The notes below the pieces were generated by a model. The model saw nothing but the letters and a program-made list of their open reading frames with translations. It was not told the origin of the DNA and ran no database searches. This document shows, piece after piece, positions 44,263 through 52,507 of a stretch of 64,000 nucleotides of DNA. The stretch comes from Aldehydirespirator sp965261105 (lineage in GTDB: Bacteria > Actinomycetota > Acidimicrobiia > Acidimicrobiales > Aldehydirespiratoraceae): contig CBDHCM010000006.1 in the NCBI GenBank assembly GCA_965261105.1, positions 930,001 through 994,000 of the forward strand. Reading direction: 5' to 3'. The translations under genes and the position numbers were made by a program. The stretch's first letter is position 1. The number at the start of each line of letters is the position of its first letter.

Positions 44263-44805
44263 TTAGGTCTTCGACCGTACAGCCCAGTCTCGGATTACGG
44301 AGCGCCCCGTGTAGTCAGGATAATGCGAGTAGACGTAGAATATCAGATTCTGTAATGTTAGGCCAGCATATTGATCTTTGAGGCACCCGAGTTTCTTCTG
44401 AAGTTGCGGATGACGGTTCGCCAAGTAGTTCGCAACACTCTCACCGTCAGGTGTTAGGAAGAACTGGCGTTCATATGAGATCTCGGTCGTCATGTCTGAG
44501 TAGAGCAACTCTTCAGCGCGATCGAGTTCTGAGTCAGTAAATTCCCTCTGTTCCTCCAACAATCCAGCCTCTTCCAGAAGGTCAACTGCCTCATATACGT
44601 CCTTTGAGTACGGACCATAGTGGTAGGCAACAAAACTGAAGGGCTCGGCGACGTTCAACTCAGACTTGCATTCATTGTCGACGAGGAAGAGCAGTTTCTC
44701 AAGCCGTGTGATCCCATTGATACGGCTCTCGGCCTGCTTCCAACGAGTCGGAGCTGCTAGAAGCAGAAGAATGATGTCGGGGCCGATCAGTTCTTCGGTG
44801 TCCAT
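44263..44805 (-). CDS. Panacea/SocA-like (DUF4065-type) protein
   Basis: 180 residues. GITRLEKLLFLVDNECKSEL and EPFSFVAYHYGPYSKDVYEA, followed by VDLLEEAGLLEE, are the core of the Panacea/SocA fold (LxKLLFL, FxxYxYGPxS). Panacea proteins are antitoxins that neutralise unrelated partner toxins, and SocA adapts a toxin to ClpXP. A region with a YERQFFLTPDGESVANYLAN helix follows. It is the first gene of the operon, with AGGAG before the ATG at 44805; 18 bp separate it from the next gene. Confidence 0.7.
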   Translation of the reverse strand: MDTEELIGPDIILLLLAAPTRWKQAESRINGITRLEKLLFLVDNECKSELNVAEPFSFVAYHYGPYSKDVYEAVDLLEEAGLLEEQREFTDSELDRAEELLYSDMTTEISYERQFFLTPDGESVANYLANRHPQLQKKLGCLKDQYAGLTLQNLIFYVYSHYPDYTGRSVIRDWAVRSKT

Positions 44806-45042
44806 GGGCTCTCCTGTTGTAGTGAGTGCTGAACCTCTGGGATGCAGCGAGGCCGCGGCAAGCCAACGCGGGCGTAGTGCCGATGCTCCCGGCGCAGCGA
44901 GGCTCCATGGAGGGCTGTGCAGGGTACCGGCGGTCGGTCGGCGCTGCAACGGGAGCATCAAGCCGCAATCCGGCTCCGCCCGGGTGGGACACTGCCCTTC
45001 GAATCATGGCCCGGCATTGTCCATAGGCGCACCGTAACATGC
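44806..45042. other. Gap upstream of the four-gene operon
   Basis: No gene is supported. It includes GATGCTCCCG (from 44882) and its exact complement CGGGAGCATC (near 44950) as widely spaced inverted 10-mers. The GC content returns to the level of the surroundings here, marking the edge of the AT-rich segment; the operon's promoter should lie in this gap. Confidence 0.4.
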
Positions 45043-45215
45043 CTATGGCCTGCCGTGCCGACTCGACCTAGCTAGTTCGTAGTCGATTGGGCTGAGCATG
45101 TTGTTGGTGGAGTGGAGCCATTTTCTGTTGTACCAGGTGTCGATCCAGGCGGCGATGTCTCGCCGGGCCTGGTCTCGGGTTCGGTAGTGGCGGCGTGTGA
45201 CGAGTTCGTGCTCGA
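45043..45215 (-). pseudogene. IS3-family OrfB, C-terminal remnant
   Basis: On the minus strand this reads EHELVTRRHYRTRDQARRDI, then AAWIDTWYNRKWLHSTNNML and SPIDYELA to a TAG at 45043. It is closely like the end of OrfB in the IS3 element at 8670-8864, so both derive from related elements. It starts directly at the end of an IS21 scrap without its own start codon. Confidence 0.75.
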
Positions 45216-45523
45216 GGGCGGCGGCGCAGCCCGCGGGTCACCGTCGCATAGCCGCCACAGAAGCCCTCCGCCCGCAAAAAGCGCCACACGCCGACCCCCA
45301 GCAGCCGCGGATGCTCAGCGACCAGCGCCTCCACCCGCTCGGACCAGCGCCGAGTCATCACCTTGGCCCCATCGGGCGCCGCCCGCCCCCGCGGCGGCGG
45401 GCCCTGCCTGAGCCGCCTGGAGACCGTCGAGGGGTGAAACCCCGTCTCAGCCGCGATCTCCTTGACCGTTCAACCCTGCCTGCGCAGATCCTCTATCTTC
45501 ACGAACGTCTCCCGGTTCATCAT
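45216..45523 (-). pseudogene. IS21-family IstA, N-terminal remnant
   Basis: Reading begins MMNRETFVKIEDLRRQG, then hits TGA where a Trp or other codon would be expected, and continues TVKEIAAETGFHPSTVSRRL, a helix-turn-helix. Later comes GVWRFLRAEGFCGGYATVT, typical of IstA before its integrase core. The core itself is gone, replaced at about 45216-45235 by the IS3 scrap. Both an in-frame stop and truncation show decay. Confidence 0.65.
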
Positions 45524-45879
45524 GATCGGGGCGGCTCCTCCCGCCGGCGTCGTGCTTGGTCGGTCGACACGCTGGAGGAGCCGCCCCACCGGGAGTGGAT
45601 GCTGTCGATGCCGGCGGAGCGGCTGGTGTCGTCGCGGTGTTTGGTGGTGGCTGCAACAGCAGTGTCTCGTGGGACGTTGCGGGCCAAGACCAGCGAGCAG
45701 GTCCAACACAGGGAAGTCCATGTGCTGGGCATCGTGGCGTCGTTCACGGTGGCGCTGCTTCGCCGCCGCGACGAGCGGCACGCTCACGACTGAACCGTCC
45801 AGGCCGCTCCTGAAGCGCCCCGCCGCCAACCTTCGATAAAGCAGGCGACCGGCCGGGAGCGGCGCTCTTGGTGGTCGTC
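45524..45879. other. Stretch without a supported gene
   Basis: Open frames exist on both strands but none has recognisable protein features. The sequence may be the outer part of the IS21 element or other mobile DNA. I see no repeats of note. Confidence 0.4.
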
Positions 45880-46371
45880 TCACGGCCACGGCCGCCAGCG
45901 TTGGTGGCCGCGAGTTGTTGTTACGGTCAGCTTGCGGGTCTGGCCCTTGCGGCGGAACTCGACGGTAACTGCCGTATTGCCGCCGAGGGAGTAGAGCACA
46001 TCGCGCCGCCTCGCTCTGACGCCCCAGCCGCCGTACTCCTTCATAGGTTCGACCTCTCGGACGTAGGCGGCCTTGATCGACCGTCTCGGAACGTTCGACT
46101 TGAACGGGAACGGCCACAGGCGGACGCTGTAGAGGCGGTCGTCGACATGTATGCGCACCCGCATCGACAACAGCATCGCCGGAAGGATGAGGCCGACCAG
46201 CACGATCAACGCGATGACCCACGTCCAAGACCACACCGAGCTGGAGTCCTCCCACACCGGCACCAGGGACATCACCACCACCACGGCCACCATGTCCAAC
46301 ACGATGAGTGGCTTGAAGACGCTGCCGATTCTTGTCGACATCTTCTGGTCGTGGGCGAAACGGCCTAGCAC
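45880..46371 (-). CDS. Membrane protein with PH-like domain
   Basis: 163 residues. Two membrane helices (FKPLIVLDMVAVVVVMSLVP and WVIALIVLVGLILPAMLLSM, residues ~18-68) are followed by a beta-rich domain (VRIHVDDRLYSVRLWPFPFK, then GNTAVTVEFRRKGQTRKLTV) like the bacterial PH/YcxB-type domains of small actinobacterial membrane proteins. Function unknown. Starts GTG at 46371, or ATG at 46341. Confidence 0.65.
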   Translation of the reverse strand: MLGRFAHDQKMSTRIGSVFKPLIVLDMVAVVVVMSLVPVWEDSSSVWSWTWVIALIVLVGLILPAMLLSMRVRIHVDDRLYSVRLWPFPFKSNVPRRSIKAAYVREVEPMKEYGGWGVRARRRDVLYSLGGNTAVTVEFRRKGQTRKLTVTTTRGHQRWRPWP

Positions 46372-46413
46372 CGACCGTCCCTCCGAGTTCTTGGCGTTGC
46401 CCCGCCCCGCGCC

Positions 46414-47355
46414 CTAGCTGTCGGCGAGCCAGGCGACCATGGCTTCGGCCAGGGCTGGACCCTGGTCCTCCTGGATGAAATGGCTGGCCGGCTCGAACTG
46501 GGCGTGGGGCTGGCCGGCCGCGCCCGGGATGCGCTCGACCATGTAGGGCTGCAGGCTGCCCAGAACGGGATCGCCGGGCGCCCAGAGGGTGAGCACCGGC
46601 TTGGTCCACTGCTCCAGGACCTTCCAGGCGGCCCGGTTGGCGGGCACCGCCGGGTTGTCGGGGGTCACCGGCACCAGCATCGGGAACTGGCGGGCCCCGG
46701 CCATGTGGAGCTCTTCTGGGAACGGTGCCCGGTAGGCGTCGACGGCGGCCTCGCTCAGCTCGGTTGCGGTGGCGTTGTCGACCAGACGGCCGCAGTCGAG
46801 GAAGGGCACGTCCTGGCTGAACTGGAGCCAGAAGTCGAAGCCCGCGCCGGGGGACTCGCCCACCGGCAGGGCGGTGTTGGCCAGGATCAGCCGGTCGAAC
46901 AGATCCGGGTGCTCCGCGGCGAGTCGCAGGCCGATGAGGCCGCCCCAGTCCTGGCCGAACAGGTGCAGCGGGCCGCCGCCCCGCTCGGGTGCGGTCGCAT
47001 CCAGGAAGCCGCGCATCCACTCGACGTGGCCCGCATAGGTGTGGGCGGAGCGCTCGACGGGCTTGTCGGAGCGGCCGAAGCCGACCAGGTCGGGGACCAT
47101 CACCCGGTGGCCGGCGCCCGCCAGCACCGGGATCATCTTGCGGTACAGGTAGCCCCACGTCGGCTCTCCGTGCAATAGCAGAACCGTGGCCGCGCCGTCG
47201 TCGGGGCTGTCCGGTCCGGCCGTCACATAGGCCATGCGCAGCCCGTCGACGGTCGCATGGCGGGGCTCGTAGGGATAGTCGGCGACGGCGGCGAAGCACT
47301 CCCCAGGGGTGCGAACGAACGCGATGCCACCAAGCGAGGTGAGGGTCTCGGTCAT
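46414..47355 (-). CDS. Haloalkane dehalogenase-like alpha/beta hydrolase
   Basis: 313 residues. VLLLHGEPTWGYLYRKMIPV has the HGEPTW oxyanion motif, LVGFGRSDKP the family turn, and HLFGQDWGGLIGLRLAAEHP the nucleophile Asp in GQDWGG with the halide-binding Trp. LWAPGDPVLG likely supplies the acid and SHFIQEDQGP the His. The layout fits the DhlA-like (HLD-I) group, which converts haloalkanes to alcohols. Related hydrolases without dehalogenase activity exist, so substrate is open. Confidence 0.87.
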   Translation of the reverse strand: MTETLTSLGGIAFVRTPGECFAAVADYPYEPRHATVDGLRMAYVTAGPDSPDDGAATVLLLHGEPTWGYLYRKMIPVLAGAGHRVMVPDLVGFGRSDKPVERSAHTYAGHVEWMRGFLDATAPERGGGPLHLFGQDWGGLIGLRLAAEHPDLFDRLILANTALPVGESPGAGFDFWLQFSQDVPFLDCGRLVDNATATELSEAAVDAYRAPFPEELHMAGARQFPMLVPVTPDNPAVPANRAAWKVLEQWTKPVLTLWAPGDPVLGSLQPYMVERIPGAAGQPHAQFEPASHFIQEDQGPALAEAMVAWLADS

Positions 47356-47395
47356 GGCCCGACGCTAGTGCTGACGAAGCGGATCAGGCGCCGAG

Positions 47396-48739
47396 TCACC
47401 CCGGCTTGACGCTTGCTCCTTCCACCCAGATGTGGCTGATGTCGTCGGGGGTGGCCAGGCGAACGACCTTCTCGAAGCATCGAGCCTCGTCGTCGATGCC
47501 TTCCCACAGTCGTATCGCCCCGCCCGGCCGGTCGGTGCGCACCGCGACGGCGTCGAAGCGGCGGCCAGGCTCGATCAGCCCCACCGGCAGGTCGATCACC
47601 GCGGCCCCGCCGGCGGTCGCCAGCCAGAAGGCGGTCACGGTGTCGATGCGCGACTCGGGCACGCCCCGCTCCGACTCGTCGAGGGCCGGGTCGACGCCGT
47701 CCTCGAGCATGCGGGAGACGGTGACCGCGTCCTGGCAACCCCCCAGCAGGCCGGGTCGCGCTCCGCCGGCGATGTCGCTGCCCAGCCCCACGCCGAGGTC
47801 CGCAGCCAGCGCCCGGCGGACCCCGAACACCGCGTTGGCGAAGTACGCGTTGGACAGGGGGCAGTGGGCCACGCCCGCACCCCGGCCCGATACGAGGACC
47901 ATCTCGTCCGCGGCCAGATGGTCGCTGTGGGCCAGAACGGTGCGGGGGCGCATCAGGCCGAAGCGGTCCAGGGTCGCCGGGTCGGTGGCGCCGAAACGGT
48001 CGCGTGCGTAGCCGCAGTGCCAGTCCGACTCCGCGCAATGGGTCTGCACCCGAACCCCGGTCGCCTCGGCCAATTCGCCCAGTCCCTCGAGCAGGGCGTC
48101 GGTGCAGGCCGGGGTGAAGCGGGGAGTGATGATCGGCTCCACCCGCGGGCTGCCCACGGCGGCCACCGCTTCGATGGATGCCGCCGAGGCGTTCACGCCC
48201 ACGGCGGCGGTGGCGTCCCGGTACCACTCGGGGGTGCCCGACGGGTGGTCCATGGCCACCCGGCCCACCAGCGCCCTCTGACCGTGCCGGGCGCAGGCCC
48301 GCGCCAGGGCGGTGGTGGCCTCCAGATGGTTCGATGAGAAGTAGACCGCAGTGGTGGTGCCCATGGCCAGCAGCGACGGCACCAGGTCGTCCCACACCGC
48401 AGCGGCGAACTCAGCATCGGCGTAGCGGGCCTCCAGCGGGAAGGTGTAGTCGAACAGCCAGCGCTCCAGGGGCAGGTCGAGCCCGGTGCCGAGCTGGGGC
48501 CACTGCGGCGCATGGATGTGCAGGTCCACCAGGCCGGGCAGCAGGAGCGTGCCCGGTGCCAGATCCACCCGCGCGGTCGCTGCGTCGAGCGCCCGCCGTC
48601 CCGCATCTGCCTCCTCGGGGGTAGAGCGGTCGTGCACTGCGGTGATCGACCCGGCCCGCACCTCCACCACGACGTCGGTCACCGTGAGGCGGTCGGGCGC
48701 CGGTGTCTGCATCAGCGTTCCGGCCACAGCAAGCGTCAT
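47396..48739 (-). CDS. guaD: Guanine deaminase
   Basis: 447 residues of the amidohydrolase superfamily. LLPGLVDLHIHAPQWPQLGT has the HxH metal site and the guanine deaminase PQWPQLG signature, with LDLPLERWLFDYTFPLEARY next. VQTHCAESDWHC and TVLAHSDHLAADEM give metal His residues, and LGSDIAGGARPGL the metal Asp. It turns guanine into xanthine. The start codon and first residues lie inside a tandem repeat: ATG at 48739 gives MTLAVAG, but further ATGs with the same first residues occur upstream in other frames because the unit is 71 bp. Confidence 0.9.
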   Translation of the reverse strand: MTLAVAGTLMQTPAPDRLTVTDVVVEVRAGSITAVHDRSTPEEADAGRRALDAATARVDLAPGTLLLPGLVDLHIHAPQWPQLGTGLDLPLERWLFDYTFPLEARYADAEFAAAVWDDLVPSLLAMGTTTAVYFSSNHLEATTALARACARHGQRALVGRVAMDHPSGTPEWYRDATAAVGVNASAASIEAVAAVGSPRVEPIITPRFTPACTDALLEGLGELAEATGVRVQTHCAESDWHCGYARDRFGATDPATLDRFGLMRPRTVLAHSDHLAADEMVLVSGRGAGVAHCPLSNAYFANAVFGVRRALAADLGVGLGSDIAGGARPGLLGGCQDAVTVSRMLEDGVDPALDESERGVPESRIDTVTAFWLATAGGAAVIDLPVGLIEPGRRFDAVAVRTDRPGGAIRLWEGIDDEARCFEKVVRLATPDDISHIWVEGASVKPG

Positions 48740-49118
48740 GGCGCCACGGTAGCCACCGCGACTCCGGGTTCTCGCTGTAGCGCCACGGCTCCGGCCACAG
48801 CAAGCGTCATGGCGCCACGGTAGCCACCGCGACTCCGGGTTCTCGCTGTAGCGCCACGGCTCCGGCCACAGCAAGCGTCATGGCGCCACGGTAGCCACCG
48901 CGACTCCGGGTTCTCGCTGTAGCGCCACGGCTCCGGCCACAGCAAGCGTCATGGCGCCACGGTAGCCACCGCGACTCCGGGTTCTCGCTGTAGCGCCACG
49001 GCTCCGGCCACAGCAAGCGTCATGGCGCCACGGTAGCCACCGCGACTCCGGGTTCTCGCTGTAGCGCCACGGCTCCGGCCACAGCCAGCGTCATGGCGTC
49101 ACGGTAGCCACCGCGACC
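48721..49118. repeat. 71-bp minisatellite over the guaD start (5 full copies plus a partial one)
   Basis: Copies begin at 48721, 48792, 48863, 48934, 49005 and 49076; the last ends about 49118 and differs at a few bases. Each unit contains, on the minus strand, an ATG followed by the first seven guaD codons (ATGACGCTTGCTGTGGCCGG). Since 71 is not a multiple of three, each extra copy opens in a new frame. Confidence 0.95.
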
Positions 49119-49416
49119 TATCCGATGGAGGGTCGGCCGCTGCCGCGAGAGTGGCTCGGGTTCGGCGGATGCTCAGAGGCAGCGCGGGTAGACGACCGCC
49201 TCGCGATGAAGCGTCACGTTCCCCGCTCTCGTTCGCTGCGCTCACTGGTGCACCGACCCGGCCCACCGAAATATGTAGAGAAACCCGTCATATAGAGCAA
49301 TACCCGTACAGATTTGAGGCGAGCTTGACATAGGGCTACTCACGGGCCGCTCGGGCCACGGCCTCGCTCAGTTTCCTGCAAGACCCTGTTGTCCGGCGAC
49401 CCACCCGCTCGGCCTC
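49119..49416. other. Gap with copy B of the dispersed repeat, split by 93 bp
   Basis: Two blocks match copy A (30536-30586) on the other strand: 49221-49245 (CCCCGCTCTCGTTCGCTGCG...) and 49339-49369 (CTCACGGGCCGCTCGGGCCA...). Between them are 93 bp of clearly AT-richer sequence (49246-49338) absent from copy A. No gene is seen. Confidence 0.6.
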
Positions 49417-50430
49417 TCACCCCAGCAGTTCGGCGAACGCGTCGATCACGGTCTCAATGTCGTCGGCGGAGACGTCCAGGTGGGTGACCAGCCGCGCCTG
49501 GGAGCCGTTCCAGCGAGTGACGATGCCGCCGTCGGCCAGCTCTGCCGGCAGGTCCCGGCCACCGCCGCACACTTCGTCGTCGATGCGGATGAACACCATG
49601 TTGGTGGCGCAGGAGTCGATCTTCACGCCGTCGATCGTGGCCAGGCCGTCGGCCAGGCGGGCCGCGTTGGCGTGGTCGTCGGCCAGTCGATCGATGTGGT
49701 GCTCCAGCGCGTACAGTCCCCCGGCGGCCACGATGCCGGCCTGGCGCATCCCGCCGCCGAGCATCTTGCGCCACTTGTGGGCCTCGGCGATCAGGTCTGC
49801 GGGTCCGGCCAGCACCGAGCCCATCGGCGCGCCCAGCCCCTTCGAGAGGCACACCGACACCGAGTCGAACGGCGCGGCCACCGCAGCCGGTGACACGCCC
49901 AGCACCACAGCCGCGTTCGGTAGCCGGGCTCCGTCGAGGTGGTGGGACAGGCGGTGGCGGGCGGCCAGCGCGGCCGAGGCCTCCATCTGGGCCACCGTCA
50001 GCACCTTGCCGTCGACGGTGTTCTCGAGGCACAGCAGCCGGGTGCGGGCGAAGTGATGGTCGGGAGACTTCACGGCCGCCTCGGCCGCGGCCAGGTCGAT
50101 CATGCCGTCGTCGCCCCTCGGCACCGGCTGGGGCTGGATGGAGCCGAGCACCGCCGCGCCGCCGCCCTCGTACATGTACGTGTGGGCGTGGTCGCCGACG
50201 ATGTACTCGTCGCCGCGCCCGCAGTGGGCGAGCAGCCCGCACAGGTTGCCCTGGGTGCCGCTGGTCACGAAGAGGGCGGCCTCCTTGCCGAGTAGCGCGG
50301 CCGCAGCCGCCTGGAGCTCGCTGACGGTGGGATCCTCTCCGTACACGTCGTCGCCCACGACGGCTGCGGCCATGGCGGCCCGCATGGCCGTCGTGGGCTG
50401 GGTGACGGTGTCGGAGCGAAGGTCGATCAC
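49417..50430 (-). CDS. ltaE: Low-specificity L-threonine aldolase
   Basis: 337 residues, PLP fold type I. MIDLRSDTVTQPTTAMRAAM is the characteristic start, VGDDVYGEDPTVSELQ follows. FVTSGTQGNLCGLLAHCGRG binds PLP phosphate, HHLDGARLPNAAV supplies the PLP Asp region, and SVCLSKGLGAPMGSVLAG the Schiff-base Lys. It splits threonine or allo-threonine to glycine and acetaldehyde. No close operon partner. Confidence 0.93.
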   Translation of the reverse strand: MIDLRSDTVTQPTTAMRAAMAAAVVGDDVYGEDPTVSELQAAAAALLGKEAALFVTSGTQGNLCGLLAHCGRGDEYIVGDHAHTYMYEGGGAAVLGSIQPQPVPRGDDGMIDLAAAEAAVKSPDHHFARTRLLCLENTVDGKVLTVAQMEASAALAARHRLSHHLDGARLPNAAVVLGVSPAAVAAPFDSVSVCLSKGLGAPMGSVLAGPADLIAEAHKWRKMLGGGMRQAGIVAAGGLYALEHHIDRLADDHANAARLADGLATIDGVKIDSCATNMVFIRIDDEVCGGGRDLPAELADGGIVTRWNGSQARLVTHLDVSADDIETVIDAFAELLG

Positions 50431-50489
50431 AAGATCAGGCTACGGTCACCAGATCGCGGACCGCAGTCCCGTCCTTGCGCGGGCCGCTT

Positions 50490-50537
50490 GGGGAATTGGC
50501 AGTGTGGGGAATTGGCAGTGTGGGGAATTGGCAGTGT
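50490..50537. repeat. Three tandem 16-bp repeats
   Basis: GGGGAATTGGCAGTGT three times in a row, without mismatches, in the gap upstream of the threonine aldolase gene, where they could alter its promoter spacing. Confidence 0.95.
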
Positions 50538-50610
50538 TTCGTGCGGATGGCGTGCATTATTGCTCCAGTTCTGAAGCGGGTGGCGGTTTCGCAGACGCAA
50601 CTGAGGAATC

Positions 50611-51336
50611 TCAGTGGCTCGGGAAGCCAGGGCGCCGGCGGTCGGCGCGGTGGACGCCCCGGCCGCTTGCCCCCAGGGCGTTGAACACGTCGATCCAGCG
50701 CGAGGGCACTGTGGGCCAGGTGAACAGCTTCATCGACAGGTTCACCGCGGGGCCGATCACCACCAGCCAGTAGACCGTCCCCCAGCCCACCCTGCCGCCC
50801 AGGATCGCGCCGACCACGAACGGCACGGCCTCGATCATGAGCCGTGCCAGCCAGATCGGGACACCGCGGCGGTGCATGGCCGTCATCACACCGTCGCGTG
50901 GCCCAGGACCCAGCATCACGCCGAGGTACAGGCCGGAGCCGAGCGCCACCAGCAGGGGGCTGGCCAGCGTCATGGCCACCTGCCCCGAGGTCGAGGCGGG
51001 CTGGTCGATTAGCGACAGGGTTGCGTCGGTGGCCAACCCGACCACCAGGCCGTTCATCAGCGTGCCGAACCCCACCGGTTCGCGCACCCACACCAAGCCG
51101 GCTACCAGCGCCGCGCCGGTGAGGATCGTCACCGTGCCGATGGTCAGCGGGGTGTGCAGCGAGACGCCCTCGTGGAACACGGTCCAGGGCCCCTCACCCT
51201 GAGCGCCGAGCACCACGAAACCCAGTCCCAGCCCGAATATCAGCAGCCCCGCGATCAGCTGTGGGATCCGGCGCACCACCCGGCTGGCGGTGCCTCCCGA
51301 AGCAACCCCGCCTCCTGCGGGACGAGCCTCGTTCAC
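50611..51336 (-). CDS. YczE/YitT-type membrane protein
   Basis: 241 residues with about five membrane helices (PQLIAGLLIFGLGLGFVVLG, LTIGTVTILTGAALVAGLVW, GFGTLMNGLVVGLATDATLS, LASPLLVALGSGLYLGVMLG, VPFVVGAILGGRVGWGTVYW). The LGPGPRDGVMTAMHRRG turn is characteristic of the YczE family (COG2364), which has no firm function. GTG at 51336 is chosen since it follows the upstream gene's stop by 4 nt. Confidence 0.8.
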   Translation of the reverse strand: MNEARPAGGGVASGGTASRVVRRIPQLIAGLLIFGLGLGFVVLGAQGEGPWTVFHEGVSLHTPLTIGTVTILTGAALVAGLVWVREPVGFGTLMNGLVVGLATDATLSLIDQPASTSGQVAMTLASPLLVALGSGLYLGVMLGPGPRDGVMTAMHRRGVPIWLARLMIEAVPFVVGAILGGRVGWGTVYWLVVIGPAVNLSMKLFTWPTVPSRWIDVFNALGASGRGVHRADRRRPGFPSH

Positions 51337-51340
51337 CGCG

Positions 51341-51784
51341 TTAGACGCTCGAAATGTCGGTGAGGCCCAGAGCGCATTCTCCGGCCGCGGCGTAGAACAG
51401 CCAGCGCCTGCCGCCGGTATCGAGGACGAACGGGTCGCGAAGGCCGTTCTGGGGCTGGCGGTCCGACGGGCGGTTGCCTTGGACCGCATCCCGGCCGCGA
51501 CCCGGGTCGCGAAGGCCGTTCCGGGGCTGGCGGTCCGACGGTGTGTCGTCCACGGGGAGCACGTCGGGCTCGACTATCCGCCACGGACCGGTCGGATCGT
51601 CGGCCGCGGCGAGTCGGATCGACTGGCCGGTGTGGTGCGCGAAGAACATCAGGTACCGGCCCGGCGGGTCCGGCATCCAACCGGGGGCCGGCAGCACCGA
51701 CGGCCCGTTGACGTTGAACCGGTCGTGGTCTCGGGGCACTCTGGGCGAGTTGGCGTCGATGATGCGGATGCGGGTCTGCGTCAT
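51341..51784 (-). CDS. Five-bladed-propeller glycosidase-like protein, short form with internal duplication
   Basis: 147 residues. DHDRFNVNGPSVLPAPGWMP and YLMFFAHHTGQSIRLAAADD, followed by PTGPWRI, resemble the first blade of GH43/GH32-type beta-propellers, and RDPFVLDTGGRRWLFYAAAG the second. Full-length enzymes are at least twice as long, so this is a short form or a fragment. The part between blades contains a 72-bp direct duplication (51431 and 51503 starts) giving PSDRQPRNGLRDP twice. The stop precedes the YczE gene start closely. Confidence 0.55.
   Translation of the reverse strand: MTQTRIRIIDANSPRVPRDHDRFNVNGPSVLPAPGWMPDPPGRYLMFFAHHTGQSIRLAAADDPTGPWRIVEPDVLPVDDTPSDRQPRNGLRDPGRGRDAVQGNRPSDRQPQNGLRDPFVLDTGGRRWLFYAAAGECALGLTDISSV
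51431..51541. repeat. 72-bp spaced direct repeat inside the propeller-like gene
   Basis: CGGGTCGCGAAGGCCGTTCT and the following GGGGCTGGCGGTCCGACGG recur 72 bp later with one change. The period is in frame and adds 24 residues. Confidence 0.9.
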
Positions 51785-51809
51785 GGGATCGGTGTGGCCG
51801 GGCCGGGGC

Positions 51810-52499
51810 TCACCGGTCAGGCCCGAAGCCGTGGGCGCCGATGAGCGGCACGAAGCGCACCGGCGCGAGTCGCTCGGCGCGGTACTCATCGCCGGGCGCG
51901 GGATCGCCGTTGTCCCGCAGGTCTGTGCTGGCGGGGCGGGTGTAGCGCATCAGGAACTGGTCGTGGTGCCGAGAGCCCACGGGCATAACCAGGCGCCCTC
52001 CCGGCGCGAGCTGCTCCAGCAGGGGTGGCGGCGGTTTCGGACCGGCCGCGGTGACCACGATGGCGTCGTAGGGAGCCTCCTCGGGCCAGCCCAGCGTCCC
52101 GTCGCCCACCACGACCTTGACGTCTCCCAGGCCGTGCCCGGCCAGCGCGGCCCGGGCCTTGGTGGCCAGGCCGGGCCTACGCTCAATGGTCACCACCCGG
52201 CCGGCCAGGGCTCGCAGCACCAGGGCGCCGTATCCGGAGCCGGCTCCCACCTCCAGCACGTGGTCGTCCGGGCCCAGCCGGGCCGCCTCGGCCATCATCG
52301 CCACCATTGCGGGCTGGCTGATGGTCTGGCCCTCGCCGATGGGCAGGGGCCCGTCGTCGAACGCGGCCGCGGCGAGCCGGCGGGGAACGAAGCGCTGCCG
52401 CGGCACCCTACCGATGGCCGCGAGCACGGCCTCGTCGCGCACGCCGTGACGGCGGGCCTGGGCCACGAGGTCCGACAGCTGCCGCGTTGCGCCGACCAT
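51810..52499 (-). CDS. pcm: Protein-L-isoaspartate O-methyltransferase
   Basis: 229 residues. AAIGRVPRQRFVPRRLAAAA is the family start, PLPIGEGQTISQPAMVAMMA the diagnostic GQTIS motif, then VLEVGAGSGYGALVLRALAG the SAM-binding loop and RRPGLATKARAALAGHG motif II. It methylates isoaspartyl residues for repair of aged proteins. ATG at 52499 is chosen by family start; the frame is open upstream into the DUF2277 gene. Confidence 0.92.
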   Translation of the reverse strand: MVGATRQLSDLVAQARRHGVRDEAVLAAIGRVPRQRFVPRRLAAAAFDDGPLPIGEGQTISQPAMVAMMAEAARLGPDDHVLEVGAGSGYGALVLRALAGRVVTIERRPGLATKARAALAGHGLGDVKVVVGDGTLGWPEEAPYDAIVVTAAGPKPPPPLLEQLAPGGRLVMPVGSRHHDQFLMRYTRPASTDLRDNGDPAPGDEYRAERLAPVRFVPLIGAHGFGPDR

Positions 52500-52507
52500 T
52501 GGACCGA

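Noticed and set aside
45470..47299. 609-residue open frame on the minus strand
   Set aside because: Overlaps the haloalkane dehalogenase gene in another frame; Arg/Pro-rich with no domains.
48721..49118. 71-bp repeats considered as a CRISPR array or integron-like site
   Set aside because: Units are directly tandem, carry coding sequence of guaD and show no spacers or palindromic structure.
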